Shown here piece by piece: positions 16,908-25,485 of a stretch of DNA of 64,000 nucleotides (positions are counted from its first letter, which is position 1; every line of letters starts with the position of its first letter). The DNA comes from Streptomyces cacaoi (lineage in GTDB: Bacteria > Actinomycetota > Actinomycetes > Streptomycetales > Streptomycetaceae): the NCBI RefSeq assembly GCF_006539165.1, contig NZ_BJMM01000028.1, positions 1 through 64,000 on the forward strand, read 5' to 3'. Below the pieces are notes generated by a model. That model ran no database searches and had not been told where the DNA came from. It worked only from the letters and a program-made list of their open reading frames with translations. A program made the translations under genes and the position numbers.

Positions 16908-16967
16908 GCTCCAGGTCACGACCGGCGGCACTGCCGCCCGTACCCCCGCCCCGGCCATGCTGAAGGC

Positions 16968-17972
16968 ATGACATCGACGCAGGCCACGGCATCGGCCGTG
17001 GAGTTCACCGACGCCAGCAAGACCTACGGTTCGGTGCGGGCGCTGAGCGGCCTCAGCGTCCGTCTGGAAGCGGGCGAGACGGTCGCGCTGCTCGGCCCCA
17101 ACGGAGCGGGCAAGTCCACCACCCTCGATCTGCTGCTGGGGCTGCGCACCCCGGACCCCGGCGGCACCGTGCGGCTGTTCGGCACCACACCCCGGCAGGC
17201 CGTCACCGACGGGCGGGTGGGCGCCGTGCTCCAGTCCGGCGGGCTGATGGAAGGCGTGCGCGTCCGTGAACTGGTCGCCCTCGGCTGCTCGCTGCACCCG
17301 CGCGGCTACCCGCCCGAGCAGGTGCTGGCGACCGCCGGGCTGACGGAGATCGCCGACCGCAGGGTGGACAAGCTCTCCGGCGGCCAGGCACAGCGCGTCC
17401 GGTTCGCCCTGGCGACGGCGGGGGCGAGCGACCTGCTCGTGCTGGACGAGCCCACCACCGGCATGGACGTCGCCTCCCGGCAGACGTTCTGGGCCGCCAT
17501 GCGCGACCAGGCAGCGGCCGGCCGCACCGTCCTGTTCGCCACCCACTACCTGGAGGAGGCCGACGAGGTCGCCGACCGGGTCCTCGTCCTGCACCGCGGG
17601 CAGCTGCTGGCGGACGGCAGCGCCGCCGAGATCAAGGCCATGGCAGGCGCCCGCCGGATCGCCTTCACGCTGGACGCCGTGCCCGACGGCCGGCTGGAAA
17701 CCGCGCTGCGCGGGCTGCCCGGGCTCACCCGGGTGCAGCTGGCCGGGAGTTCGGTGCGGATGCGCTCCGAGGACCCGGACGCGACCGTGCACGCGCTCTA
17801 CGGGCTCGGCCTCTACCCCCGCGACCTGGAGGTGGCCGGCCTCGGCCTCGAACAGGCGTTCCTTACGCTCACCGACCGTGCCGAGGCACAGGACGGACCC
17901 GACGCCGCACCTTCCGGCCACGCCCGGCCCGCACCCTCCGCCCGTCCCGCGCACGAGAAGGCGAACGTCTGA
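16968..17972 (+). CDS. ABC transporter ATP-binding protein (ABC-2 exporter type)
   Basis: A 334-aa ATPase. Walker A is GPNGAGKST (about residues 44-52), the signature LSGGQAQRV, Walker B LLVLDEPTTGMD and the H-loop FATHYLEEADEVA. This belongs to the DrrA/NatA-like exporter group rather than the importers above. A poorly conserved Ala/Pro tail follows the usual domain after about residue 300. Its stop codon shares one base with the ATG of the permease gene, and a histidine kinase and response regulator follow. The four genes therefore look like one export and signalling unit. The substrate is unknown; drug or lipid efflux is possible. Confidence 0.92.
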   Translation: MTSTQATASAVEFTDASKTYGSVRALSGLSVRLEAGETVALLGPNGAGKSTTLDLLLGLRTPDPGGTVRLFGTTPRQAVTDGRVGAVLQSGGLMEGVRVRELVALGCSLHPRGYPPEQVLATAGLTEIADRRVDKLSGGQAQRVRFALATAGASDLLVLDEPTTGMDVASRQTFWAAMRDQAAAGRTVLFATHYLEEADEVADRVLVLHRGQLLADGSAAEIKAMAGARRIAFTLDAVPDGRLETALRGLPGLTRVQLAGSSVRMRSEDPDATVHALYGLGLYPRDLEVAGLGLEQAFLTLTDRAEAQDGPDAAPSGHARPAPSARPAHEKANV

Positions 17973-18709
17973 TGAAGCACCTGGTCAAGCTGGAGATCCT
18001 GCGCGCACTGCGCAACAAGAAGTTCATGTTCTTCTCGGTGATCTACCCGCCGCTCCTCTATCTGCTGATCGCGGGCCGGAACGCCGACGCCGTGCTCCCC
18101 GGGCTCGACGTCAGCATGTCGCTCTACTACATGGTCGCGATGGCCGCCTTCGGCGCGATGACCGCGGTCGTGCTCGGCAACAGCGAACGCATCGCCAAGG
18201 AGCGCGAGCTGGGCTGGGTGCGGCAGCTGCGGCTGACGGCACTGCCCGGGCGCGGCTACGTCGGCGCCAAGGTCGCCTCAGCCGCCACCCTCAGCCTGCC
18301 GTCCATCGTGCTGGTACTGCTCACCGGCGCCGGGGTGATGGGCGTCCGGCTGGACGCCTGGCAGTGGGTCGCCCTCGCCCTGTGCTCCTGGGCCGGGAGC
18401 TTCGTGTTCGCCGCGCTCGGTGTCGCCATCGGCTACCTTGCGACGGGTGACGCCGTACGCCCCATCGCGATGCTCGTCTACTTCGCGCTGGCCTTCGGCG
18501 GCGGTCTGCTGATGCCCTCGGTGGTCATGCCGGACTGGGTGCAGCACATCGGCGACTGGCTGCCCACCCACGCCTACACGGCGCTCGGCCGGGCCGTCGA
18601 GAGGGGCCAGGCTCCGCACGCGGGCGACGTGGGCCTGCTGGCGGGCTACCTCGTCCTGTTCGCCGGGGCCGCCGCCTGGCTCTACCGCAAGGACACCCGT
18701 ACGACGTGA
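17972..18709 (+). CDS. ABC-2 type transporter permease
   Basis: A 245-aa permease with six predicted membrane segments, starting KFMFFSVIYPPLLYLLIAG (about residues 14-32). It has the ABC-2 arrangement of an amphipathic stretch (NSERIAKERELGWVRQLRLT) before the third segment. It pairs with the ATPase whose last stop base is its first start base, so translation is coupled. It is followed by a 136-nt gap holding short repeats before the kinase gene. No cargo can be named. Confidence 0.9.
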   Translation: MKHLVKLEILRALRNKKFMFFSVIYPPLLYLLIAGRNADAVLPGLDVSMSLYYMVAMAAFGAMTAVVLGNSERIAKERELGWVRQLRLTALPGRGYVGAKVASAATLSLPSIVLVLLTGAGVMGVRLDAWQWVALALCSWAGSFVFAALGVAIGYLATGDAVRPIAMLVYFALAFGGGLLMPSVVMPDWVQHIGDWLPTHAYTALGRAVERGQAPHAGDVGLLAGYLVLFAGAAAWLYRKDTRTT

Positions 18710-18786
18710 CGCCCGGCGCGCGCCGCGCGCACGGACACGCGGGACGGCACGGCAGCGACCGGCAACACGGCACGCAGCACGGCAGT

Positions 18787-18818
18787 ACAGCGCCACAGCA
18801 GCACAGCGCCACAGCACA
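18787..18818. repeat. two tandem 16-bp repeats in a CACAGC-rich tract
   Basis: ACAGCGCCACAGCAGC is followed by a near-identical copy, inside a wider tract (about 18750-18835) of related ACGGCA and ACAGCA words. It fills the gap between the permease and kinase genes and ends just before the GGAG Shine-Dalgarno of the kinase. It is probably slippage-derived spacer. Confidence 0.6.
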
Positions 18819-18845
18819 GCAGCACGGCAGGAGTCCAGGAGAGCC

Positions 18846-20102
18846 ATGACGGACAGGCGGAGCGGCGCCGCGCCGGAGGCCGGACGGGGCCCGGGCGTAC
18901 CCGGCAGGGAGGGGCTGCCGGTCATCGCCCAGCCGCCCGAGACCCGGAAGCAGAAGCTGGCCAAGGCCGCGCTGATCAGCGTGTGGATGGTCTTCCTCGG
19001 GGCCCCGGTGCGCGATCTGGGCGCCGGCGACCACTCGGGCGCCGCCGTGGCCGGGGGCGTCGCCGGGCTGCTCGCGTTCGTCGTCGGCTACATGGCGCTG
19101 GTCTTCCGGCACACCGCCGTCCCGCTGCCCCCGCGCAGTGTCGCGACGCTGCTGGGCACGCTGTACGGGCTCGGGCTGCTGCTGTCGCTGACGCTGGGTG
19201 ATGCCTGGCTGGTGCTGTTCGTCTACGTCGCCGTGGCCGCGGGCGCCGTGCTGCCCGTCCGGCAGGCGGTATCGGTCGTGATCGGGGTGGTCGTGGCCCT
19301 CGCCGCGGTCGGCACGGATTTCGGCGCACGGCCCTGGTGGGGGGTGTGGACCTCGTTCATCATCCCCGTGGTCCTGGGCGGGTACGCGCTGATGTCCGCC
19401 CGCCGGACGGTGCGCACCCTGCGTGAGCTGCGCGAGGCGCGGGCCGCCGTGGCCCGGCTCGCGGCCAACGAGGAACGGCTGCGCCTGGCCCGGGATCTGC
19501 ACGATCTCCTCGGCCACTCACTGTCGGTCATCACCCTCAAGAGCGAGCTGGCCGGCCGGATGCTGCCCGGGGATCCCGGCCGGGCGGCGGAACAGGTCGC
19601 GGACATCGAACAGGTCAGCCGGCAGGCCCTGGTGGACGTCCGTGAGGCCGTCAGCGGCTACCGGCGGCCCACGCTCCCCGTCGAACTCGCCGGGGCACGC
19701 ACCGCGTTGGCCGCCGCCGGTATCGCCGCCGACCTCCCGGCACACGACTCGGCGCCCGCCGGGCCCCGGCCGTGGGAGCGGCTGCCGGCCGAGCAGGAGG
19801 CCGCGCTGGCCTGGGCGTTGCGGGAGGCGGTCACCAACGTCGTGCGACACAGCGGCGCCTCCCGCTGCACCGTCACCCTGGACCCGGCACCCGCCGACGC
19901 CCGCGCCGAGGGAGCCGGCGAGGGATCCGGCGCCGTCACCCTGACCGTCCGTGACGACGGGAGCGGCCCGGCCGGCACCGGTCACGGCAGCGGGCTCGAC
20001 GGCCTGCGCGAGCGGCTCACCGGCGCCGGCGGCACGCTGGAGACCTCGGCCGGCGAACGCGGGGGCTTCACGCTGCGCGCCACCGTCCCCTCAGTACCCT
20101 GA
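18846..20102 (+). CDS. sensor histidine kinase (NarL/DesK type)
   Basis: A 418-aa kinase. About five or six membrane segments occupy residues about 38-180. The dimerisation/phosphoacceptor box is ARDLHDLLGHSLS, with the phosphorylated His219. The ATP-binding domain shows the N-box EAVTNVVRHSG and G-box DDGSGPAGTGHGSGLDGL. The lack of an extracytoplasmic sensor domain suggests intramembrane sensing, as in DesK-like and cell-envelope-stress kinases. It should phosphorylate the regulator encoded 4 nt downstream. The adjacent exporter pair may be target, sensory partner or both. Confidence 0.92.
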   Translation: MTDRRSGAAPEAGRGPGVPGREGLPVIAQPPETRKQKLAKAALISVWMVFLGAPVRDLGAGDHSGAAVAGGVAGLLAFVVGYMALVFRHTAVPLPPRSVATLLGTLYGLGLLLSLTLGDAWLVLFVYVAVAAGAVLPVRQAVSVVIGVVVALAAVGTDFGARPWWGVWTSFIIPVVLGGYALMSARRTVRTLRELREARAAVARLAANEERLRLARDLHDLLGHSLSVITLKSELAGRMLPGDPGRAAEQVADIEQVSRQALVDVREAVSGYRRPTLPVELAGARTALAAAGIAADLPAHDSAPAGPRPWERLPAEQEAALAWALREAVTNVVRHSGASRCTVTLDPAPADARAEGAGEGSGAVTLTVRDDGSGPAGTGHGSGLDGLRERLTGAGGTLETSAGERGGFTLRATVPSVP

Positions 20103-20106
20103 CCCC

Positions 20107-20712
20107 GTGATCAAGCTGCTGCTCGCCGAGGACCAGGTGATGGTCCGCGAGGCGCTCGCCGCGCTGCTGGGACTGGAGCCGGACATCGAGATCGCCGCCC
20201 AGGTGGGCAGGGGCGACGAGGTGCTCGACGCGGTCACCCGGCACCGTCCCGATGTGGCCCTGCTCGACATCGAGATGCCGGGGCTGTCCGGGCTCGACGC
20301 GCTGGCCGGTCTGCGTGCCGCGCACCCGTCGCTGAAGGTCGTCGTCCTCACCACCTTCGGACGGCCCGGCTATCTGCGCCGGGCCATGGAGTCCGGCGCC
20401 GACGCCTTCCTCGTCAAGGACGCGCCCGCCGCGCGGCTCGCCGACGCGGTACGGCGGGTGCTGGCCGGGGAGCGGGTCATCGACCCCGACCTGGCCGCCG
20501 CCGCACTCGCGGAGGGCGCGAGTCCGCTCACCGACCGGGAGCGCGACGTCCTCGGTGCGGCCGCGCGAGGGGCCGGGAACGCGGAGGTCGCCGCCGAGTT
20601 GGGGCTCTCGCACGGGACGGTGCGGAACTATCTGTCCACCGCCATGCAGAAGACCGGCGCCCGCAACCGGACCGAGGCCGTACGCATCGCTCATGAGAAG
20701 GGCTGGCTGTAG
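20107..20712 (+). CDS. response regulator, NarL/LuxR family
   Basis: A 201-aa two-domain regulator. The receiver domain has the acidic pair Glu8/Asp9, the phosphoacceptor Asp54 (in LLDIEMPG) and the conserved Lys in AFLVKD. The C-terminal LuxR helix-turn-helix runs from LTDRERDVLGAAARGAGNAE. The start is GTG at 20107, 4 nt after the kinase stop. TACCCT just before it resembles a -10 box, so an extra internal promoter is possible. It probably binds the dyad at 16896-16907. A convergent gene begins its 3' end 75 nt downstream. Confidence 0.92.
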   Translation: MIKLLLAEDQVMVREALAALLGLEPDIEIAAQVGRGDEVLDAVTRHRPDVALLDIEMPGLSGLDALAGLRAAHPSLKVVVLTTFGRPGYLRRAMESGADAFLVKDAPAARLADAVRRVLAGERVIDPDLAAAALAEGASPLTDRERDVLGAAARGAGNAEVAAELGLSHGTVRNYLSTAMQKTGARNRTEAVRIAHEKGWL

Positions 20713-20787
20713 CGCTCTCCCCTGTCGTCCGGGCGACGCGCGACGGCCCCCGACGGTGGCGGGCGGCGAAACCGCGCAGGCGGAGGC

Positions 20788-21813
20788 TCAGTTGAGCCGG
20801 GCGCGGGCCGCGCGGGCGGCTCTGCGCATGGTCTCGGCCGCGTTCGGCTCCATCGCGGCCACCACCTCCGCGTACTCCTCCATCTCCCGGGCCCCGCGCA
20901 GGAATTCCCCGCGCTCGACGAGCAACTGGGCCCGCTCGTACCGCAACCGTCCCGGATGGTGCGGCAGCAGCAGCGACAGCTCGACGGCCCACAGATGGGT
21001 GGCGGACTGCTCGGGCCGCCCCCCGGCCCAGGCCCGGATGTTGTTGAGCACCCGCAGCACGGTCTCCAGCGGCCCGGCAGGCTGGAGCGAGGCCGCCGAG
21101 ACCCGGCCCCGCCCGCCGGTCGCCCCGGCGACGAGCGCGTCGAGGCCGCTGTCGGACAGCGTGCTGCCGCCGTCGAACGGGTCGGCGAGCACATGGTCCC
21201 CGGACGGGTCGCCGAAGCCGACGACGAAGTGCCCGGGCAGGGCCACCCCGTACACCGGCGCACCGGCCCGCCGGGCGACCTCCGTCCAGACGACGGACAG
21301 CAGGATGGGCAGCCCCCGCCGGCGCCGCAGGACGGCGTCGAGGAGGGAGGCGTCGAGCCGCCGGTAGTCGGCCGCGGTGCCGTGGAAGCCGAGCCGGGTG
21401 CCGAGCAGGTGCCGCAGGGCCTCGGCCCACTGCCGCGGGCTCCTGCCGCGCTGGTAGGGCAACAGGCCGGAGAGCCGGTCGAGTTCGGCCTGCGCGGTGT
21501 CCACGAGCCGCGCCCCGGGATCGGCGCCGCCACCGCCGCCGATGCCCTCCGCGGCTCCTGTGGCCCCTGTGCTTTCCGTTGCCTCCGTGCCTTCGGTGGC
21601 CGTTTCCCCGGCGCCGTCCGCCGTCCGTGCCGGGGGAGTCCCGGGCCGGGACCGCCCCGGGGACAGGCCGGCGGCGGGGCCCGGCGACTGCGCGGCCTCG
21701 ACGCAGATCAGCAGGCACAGCAGCGCCAGGTCGGGCCGCTCCTCGCGGGCGGCCTCGGCGAACCGGCGGCGGTTGGCCGAGGGGCTGCTCCCCTCGTCGG
21801 TGTCACCGTCCAT
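20788..21813 (-). CDS. SirB1/transglutaminase-like family protein
   Basis: A 341-aa soluble protein. The central part (HGTAADYRRLDASLLDAV, RRRGLPILLSVVWTEVARR, VALPGHFVVGF) is the transglutaminase-like fold of the SirB1 family. The C-terminal region (LLPHHPGRLRYERAQLLVERG) is TPR-like. A Ser/Pro/Gly/Thr-rich insert of about 55 residues lies near the N-terminus. Biochemical function is unknown. Its ATG follows the stop of the GNAT gene by 3 nt on the same strand, so the two are co-translated. Confidence 0.82.
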   Translation of the reverse strand: MDGDTDEGSSPSANRRRFAEAAREERPDLALLCLLICVEAAQSPGPAAGLSPGRSRPGTPPARTADGAGETATEGTEATESTGATGAAEGIGGGGGADPGARLVDTAQAELDRLSGLLPYQRGRSPRQWAEALRHLLGTRLGFHGTAADYRRLDASLLDAVLRRRRGLPILLSVVWTEVARRAGAPVYGVALPGHFVVGFGDPSGDHVLADPFDGGSTLSDSGLDALVAGATGGRGRVSAASLQPAGPLETVLRVLNNIRAWAGGRPEQSATHLWAVELSLLLPHHPGRLRYERAQLLVERGEFLRGAREMEEYAEVVAAMEPNAAETMRRAARAARARLN

Positions 21814-21816
21814 CGG

Positions 21817-22818
21817 TCAGGCTCCGGGGGCGCGCAGGTAGTGGTAGGCGTGGTGGTCGGCGAAGCCGAGCCCGTCGTAGAGGGCGAGCGCACCGCTGTT
21901 GCCGGTCTCCACCTGGAGGTACGCGGCGGAGGCGCCCTCCCGCAGTGCGGCGCGGGCGAGTTCGGCCATCACCGCCGTCGCCAGCCCCTGCCTGCGGTGC
22001 GCGGGGGCGACTTCGAGCGCGGCGAACCCGGCCCACCGGCCGTCCACCACGCACCGGCCGATCGCGGCCGGCGGAGCCTCGGAATCCGGTCCCGGCACGG
22101 TCGCGAACCACACGGAGGGCCCGCCGGCGAGCACCCGCAGCCCCTCCTCGGGCAGCGCGTCGGCGGCCCGGTGGTAGAGCGAGACCCAGGCGGCGTCGGG
22201 TGCGCGGTGCAGCCGGACGCGGTCGTCGGGGGCGCGGTCGGCGAGCGGGGCGAGGGCGCCCGTGCGCATCAGGGCGTGCCGGAGCGCCGTCCAGCCGCGC
22301 TGCTCCAACTCCCGGGCCAGTACGGCGTTCTCCTCGGGCGCCACCTGTACGAGCGGGGCCAGCCCACGCTCCCCGTACCAGCGCTCCACATGCGCCAGCG
22401 CCTCGGGCAGCGGGAGCGAGGGGTCACCGAGCGGCAGGACGGAGTTGGCGCGGGAGGTGAAGCCGGCGGAGGCGCGCAGCGTCCAGCCGCCCAGCGAGGC
22501 GGTCTCCACGGCGGGCCAGCCGCGGGCCGCCACCGTGGTGAGTTCCCGTACGCTCGCCGACGGTGCGCCCCGGCGGCGGGCCGGAGCGGGCGGCACGACC
22601 TTCCCCGCGACCAGGGCGGCCTCGTCGATCTCGACGTGCCGGCCGTCCCGTCGGGTGACGGTGAGCGTCCCGGCCGTCCACGATGTGAGAATGCCGACCG
22701 TGTCCGTGAACCGCTCCGACCGCTCGCCACCGGTCGTCAAAGACCGTATCGAGACGCGTTTTCCCACGTCGGACCCTGTGATGCGGACTTCGAGCCGTCC
22801 GCTCGTGGTGAATCCCAC
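21817..22818 (-). CDS. GNAT family N-acetyltransferase
   Basis: A 333-aa protein. The C-terminal GNAT domain shows motif A VAPAHRRQGLATAVMAELAR, the acetyl-CoA-binding R-x-x-G-x-A pattern, and a final ALYDGLGFADHHAYHYL typical of the family. The N-terminal third (GRLEVRITGSDVGKRVSIR) looks like a small beta-barrel, as seen in a conserved Streptomyces two-part acetyltransferase. The start is GTG at 22818, because AGGAGGGG lies 11 nt upstream and because homologues as I recall them begin near this residue. The substrate is unknown. It heads a two-gene operon with the SirB1-like gene and is divergent from the ferredoxin gene. Confidence 0.8.
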   Translation of the reverse strand: MGFTTSGRLEVRITGSDVGKRVSIRSLTTGGERSERFTDTVGILTSWTAGTLTVTRRDGRHVEIDEAALVAGKVVPPAPARRRGAPSASVRELTTVAARGWPAVETASLGGWTLRASAGFTSRANSVLPLGDPSLPLPEALAHVERWYGERGLAPLVQVAPEENAVLARELEQRGWTALRHALMRTGALAPLADRAPDDRVRLHRAPDAAWVSLYHRAADALPEEGLRVLAGGPSVWFATVPGPDSEAPPAAIGRCVVDGRWAGFAALEVAPAHRRQGLATAVMAELARAALREGASAAYLQVETGNSGALALYDGLGFADHHAYHYLRAPGA

Positions 22819-22968
22819 AGCTCTAGCTGCCCCTCCTGTGCGTCCAGTGACCCGGAACGGAGATACTAGGTGTGGGCATAGCCGCCGTCCGAGGTGAAGC
22901 AGCGCTCCCGCGCGCCCGCGGCGGAGTCGGACACCGGCCCGCCGGCCCAATCGAGGAGGAACGACAGC

Positions 22969-23295
22969 GTGACTTACGTCATCGCGGAGCCTTGTGTCGA
23001 CCTGAAGGACAAGGCCTGCATCGAGGAGTGCCCGGTCGACTGCATCTACGAGGGCCAGCGGTCCTTGTACATCCACCCGGACGAGTGCGTCGACTGTGGA
23101 GCCTGCGAGCCGGTCTGCCCGGTCGAGGCCATCTTCTACGAGGACGACACCCCTGAGGAGTGGAAGGACTACTACAAGGCGAACGTCGAGTTCTTCGACG
23201 ACCTCGGTTCGCCCGGTGGCGCCAGCAAGCTCGGCCTGATCGAGAAGGACCACCCCCTGATCGCCGCGCTCCCCCCGCAGGAGCACGACGAGTGA
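22969..23295 (+). CDS. fdxA: 7Fe ferredoxin (FdxA/FdxC type)
   Basis: A 108-aa electron carrier. The N-terminal cysteines Cys9, Cys17 and Cys21 and the second motif CVDCGACEPVCP give the ligand set of one 3Fe-4S and one 4Fe-4S cluster. The position expected for the fourth ligand of the first cluster is not Cys, so a 7Fe protein is predicted. The start is GTG at 22969, with GAGGAGGA 8 nt upstream. It is divergent from the GNAT gene and is followed by two strong hairpins, so it is monocistronic. It may supply electrons to cytochromes P450 or other oxidoreductases. Position next to dapC is conserved in mycobacteria as I recall. Confidence 0.95.
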   Translation: MTYVIAEPCVDLKDKACIEECPVDCIYEGQRSLYIHPDECVDCGACEPVCPVEAIFYEDDTPEEWKDYYKANVEFFDDLGSPGGASKLGLIEKDHPLIAALPPQEHDE

Positions 23296-23317
23296 GCCCG
23301 CGCTCCTGACCCACCGA

Positions 23318-23342
23318 GGGCCGGCCGGCCACCGGCCGGCCC
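23318..23342 (+). terminator. hairpin after ferredoxin gene
   Basis: A perfect 11-bp stem of GGCC-type sequence with a 3-nt loop (CCA), starting 22 nt after the ferredoxin stop. The short loop makes it a very stable structure. Confidence 0.55.
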
Positions 23343-23354
23343 CGGCAGCACTTC

Positions 23355-23404
23355 CGCCGCGGTCCCGTACGGCTGTCCGAGAACCGCCGTACGGGACCGC
23401 GGCG
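23355..23404 (+). terminator. second, 19-bp hairpin between ferredoxin and dapC
   Basis: Perfect 19-bp arms (23355-23373 and 23386-23404) with a 12-nt loop. Together with the preceding hairpin it should isolate the ferredoxin message from dapC, whose start lies 66 nt further on. Confidence 0.65.
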
Positions 23405-23470
23405 TTTGCGGATGTCCGGTCCGCACCCGTTGCCCGCGCCCACCGCGCATGTGAAGAAAGCGAGCCCGCT

Positions 23471-24568
23471 GTGTCTGCCGTCTCCGACCGGCTCCCCGTC
23501 TTCCCCTGGGACCGGCTCGACCCGTACAAGTCCACCGCCGCCGCGCACCCCGACGGCATCGTCGACCTGTCCGTCGGCACCCCCGTCGACCCGGTGCCCG
23601 AGCGGATCCGCGCGGCGCTGGCCGAGGCCGCCGACAGCCCCGGCTATCCCACGGTGTGGGGCACCGCCCGGCTGCGGGACGCGATCACCGGCTGGTGCGA
23701 ACGGCGGCTGGGCGCCCAGGGCATCGAGCACCGCAACGTGCTGCCGGTCGTCGGCTCCAAGGAGCTGGTGGCCTGGCTGCCGACCCAGCTCGGTCTCGGC
23801 GCGGGGGACACGGTGGCCTACCCGCGGCTCGCCTACCCGACCTACGAGGTGGGCGCCCGGCTCGCCGGAGCCTCCTACACCGTCTACGACGATCCCACCG
23901 CGCTCGACCCCACGGGGCTGCGGCTGCTGTGGCTCAACTCCCCGTCCAACCCGACCGGTCAGGTCCTGGACAAGGAGAAGCTGCGCGAGACGGTGGCCTG
24001 GGCGCGGGAGCACGGCGTGCTCGTCCTCAGCGACGAGTGCTACCTGGAGCTGGGCTGGGAGGCCGAGCCGGTCTCCGTCCTGCACCCGGAGGTGTGCGGC
24101 GGCAGCTACGAGGGCGTCGTGGCCGTGCACTCGCTCTCCAAGCGCTCCAACCTGGCGGGCTACCGCGCGGCGTTCATCGCCGGCGACGCCGAGGTGCTCG
24201 GCGAGCTGCTGGGCATCCGCAAGCACGGCGGCATGATGACGCCGGCGCCCGTCCAGGCCGCCGCGGCCGTCGCGCTGGACGACGACGCCCATGTGGCCGA
24301 GCAGCGCGAGCGCTATCTTGCCCGGCGCACGGCGCTGCGCGGCGCGCTGGAGTCGGCCGGGTTCCGCATCGAGCACAGCGAGGCGTCGCTCTATCTGTGG
24401 GCGACCCGTGACGAGCCCTGCTGGGACACCGTCGGCAAGCTGGCCGAACTGGGCATCCTGGTGGCGCCCGGCGACTTCTACGGGCCGGCCGGTGACCGCT
24501 TCGTCCGCGTCGCGCTGACCGCGTCCGACGAGCGGGTCTCCGCCGCCGTCCGCCGGCTGGCGCCCTGA
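23471..24568 (+). CDS. dapC: succinyldiaminopimelate transaminase DapC
   Basis: A 365-aa class I/II PLP aminotransferase that makes N-succinyl-LL-2,6-diaminopimelate from the 2-amino-6-oxo precursor, in the lysine and peptidoglycan-precursor pathway. The substrate-side motif NSPSNPTGQ and the PLP-lysine motif SLSKRSNLAGYR are both present, as is the N-terminal WDRLDPYK typical of actinobacterial DapC. The start is GTG at 23471. dapE, which acts on the product, lies 2.1 kb downstream. A strong hairpin follows the stop. Confidence 0.93.
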   Translation: MSAVSDRLPVFPWDRLDPYKSTAAAHPDGIVDLSVGTPVDPVPERIRAALAEAADSPGYPTVWGTARLRDAITGWCERRLGAQGIEHRNVLPVVGSKELVAWLPTQLGLGAGDTVAYPRLAYPTYEVGARLAGASYTVYDDPTALDPTGLRLLWLNSPSNPTGQVLDKEKLRETVAWAREHGVLVLSDECYLELGWEAEPVSVLHPEVCGGSYEGVVAVHSLSKRSNLAGYRAAFIAGDAEVLGELLGIRKHGGMMTPAPVQAAAAVALDDDAHVAEQRERYLARRTALRGALESAGFRIEHSEASLYLWATRDEPCWDTVGKLAELGILVAPGDFYGPAGDRFVRVALTASDERVSAAVRRLAP

Positions 24569-24613
24569 CGCACCCCTGCGCCGCGCGCAGGGGACCCGCG
24601 GGGAGAGCACAGG

Positions 24614-24648
24614 GGAAGGGCCCGGACCGCCCCGGTCCGGGCCCTTCC
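24614..24648. terminator. 15-bp hairpin after dapC
   Basis: Perfect 15-bp arms (24614-24628, 24634-24648) with a 5-nt loop. Lies between dapC and a convergent gene, so may act in both directions. Confidence 0.65.
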
Positions 24649-24786
24649 GTATGTCTGCGTCCTGTGTCTGCCTGTCGTCGCCTGCCTCGTGTCTGCCGGG
24701 GGCGGCCGGTGCCGGCCGCCCCGCCGGTTCCGTTGTCGGTGTCCTCTGTCGGCGTCCCCTGTCGGCGTCCGGAGCGCCTGCCCGGG

Positions 24787-25191
24787 TCAGCCGAGCGAGA
24801 GGCCGCCGACCGGGAGGCCGTCCTTGGTCGCGGAGGCCGCGGTGTCGCCCAGCAGTTCGCCTGCCTGGCCGGCCGCGCCGCCCGCCACCTCCTGGGCGGC
24901 CGGGGTGGCGGTCTTGGCGGTCTTGCCGAGGGTCTTGCCGGCGCCCGGGACGGTGCTCTCGACGGCGTTGCCGCCGACCCGCCCGGCCAGCCCCGTGGCG
25001 TGCCGGGACGCCTTGTCCAGGGTGTTGCCGACGCCCTTGCCGTCCAGGTTGCTCAGCCCGCCCACGGGGTTCTTGGGCTGCTCGGCGGCGCTCGCGGCGC
25101 CCGCGGCGGCGCCGACGACGGAGGCGGCGCCCACGGCCGTCAGCAGCGCGGTCCTGGCGATCCGGCGGGGGAAGGACTTCCCGGTCAGCAT
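24787..25191 (-). CDS. small secreted protein, unknown function
   Basis: A 134-aa protein with a clear signal peptide: basic FPRRIAR, hydrophobic core ALLTAVGAASVVGAAAG and a cleavage site after ASA. The mature part is rich in Gly, Ala, Thr and Lys with no cysteine and no domain I recognise (GLSNLDGKGVGNTLDKASRH). The twin arginine is not followed by a full Tat motif, so Sec export is more likely. ATG at 25191 is preceded by GGAG. A 25-nt perfect hairpin lies in its presumed 5' untranslated region at 25225-25249. Confidence 0.75.
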   Translation of the reverse strand: MLTGKSFPRRIARTALLTAVGAASVVGAAAGAASAAEQPKNPVGGLSNLDGKGVGNTLDKASRHATGLAGRVGGNAVESTVPGAGKTLGKTAKTATPAAQEVAGGAAGQAGELLGDTAASATKDGLPVGGLSLG

Positions 25192-25224
25192 GGTGCTCCT
25201 TAGACGGAGAGAGGTTCGTGGAGT

Positions 25225-25249
25225 GGTCCGGCCGGTGTCCGGCCGGACC
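25225..25249 (-). promoter_or_regulatory. 11-bp perfect hairpin upstream of secreted-protein gene
   Basis: GGTCCGGCCGG and its exact inverse flank a TGT loop, 34 nt upstream of the start codon of the small secreted protein. It could be a 5'-leader structure or the terminator of the minus-strand gene that ends at 25486. Confidence 0.45.
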
Positions 25250-25485
25250 GCCGTGCCTATCGGGCGGGGCGCCGCACAGGTTGCGGGAGAGGAAGGTAAA
25301 GGATCGGTAACGCGACCCGGGGCCCGGCGCCCGCAAACTGGGCATTCCGTGCGCCGGTTGACCTGTACCCGAGGAGTCGCACCCGCCGCACCCAGCGCAC
25401 TTGCACCGCGTGGCGCCGTCAGCCGGGCGGGCGACGGGAGCGTGCGCGAGTGGACCGGTGTGACGCGTGCGGAGGACGGGGCGTA

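Larger units (their letters stand above)
16656..16967. other. 312-bp regulatory intergenic region of the ABC-two-component operon
   Basis: No gene. It contains a tandem 14-bp repeat array (16795-16871), a 7-bp hairpin directly after it (16871-16891), and a perfect 5-2-5 dyad at 16896-16907. These lie in order upstream of the ATPase ATG at 16968. The first 110 nt after the stop of the preceding gene are unremarkable GC-rich sequence. Confidence 0.7.

Noticed and set aside
20096..20101. TACCCT as a definite separate promoter of the response-regulator gene
   Set aside because: It overlaps the end of the kinase gene and the 4-nt spacing already explains expression by coupling; mentioned only as a possibility.
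23406..24236. Alternative frame across dapC
   Set aside because: Shadow of dapC, which has complete aminotransferase motifs.
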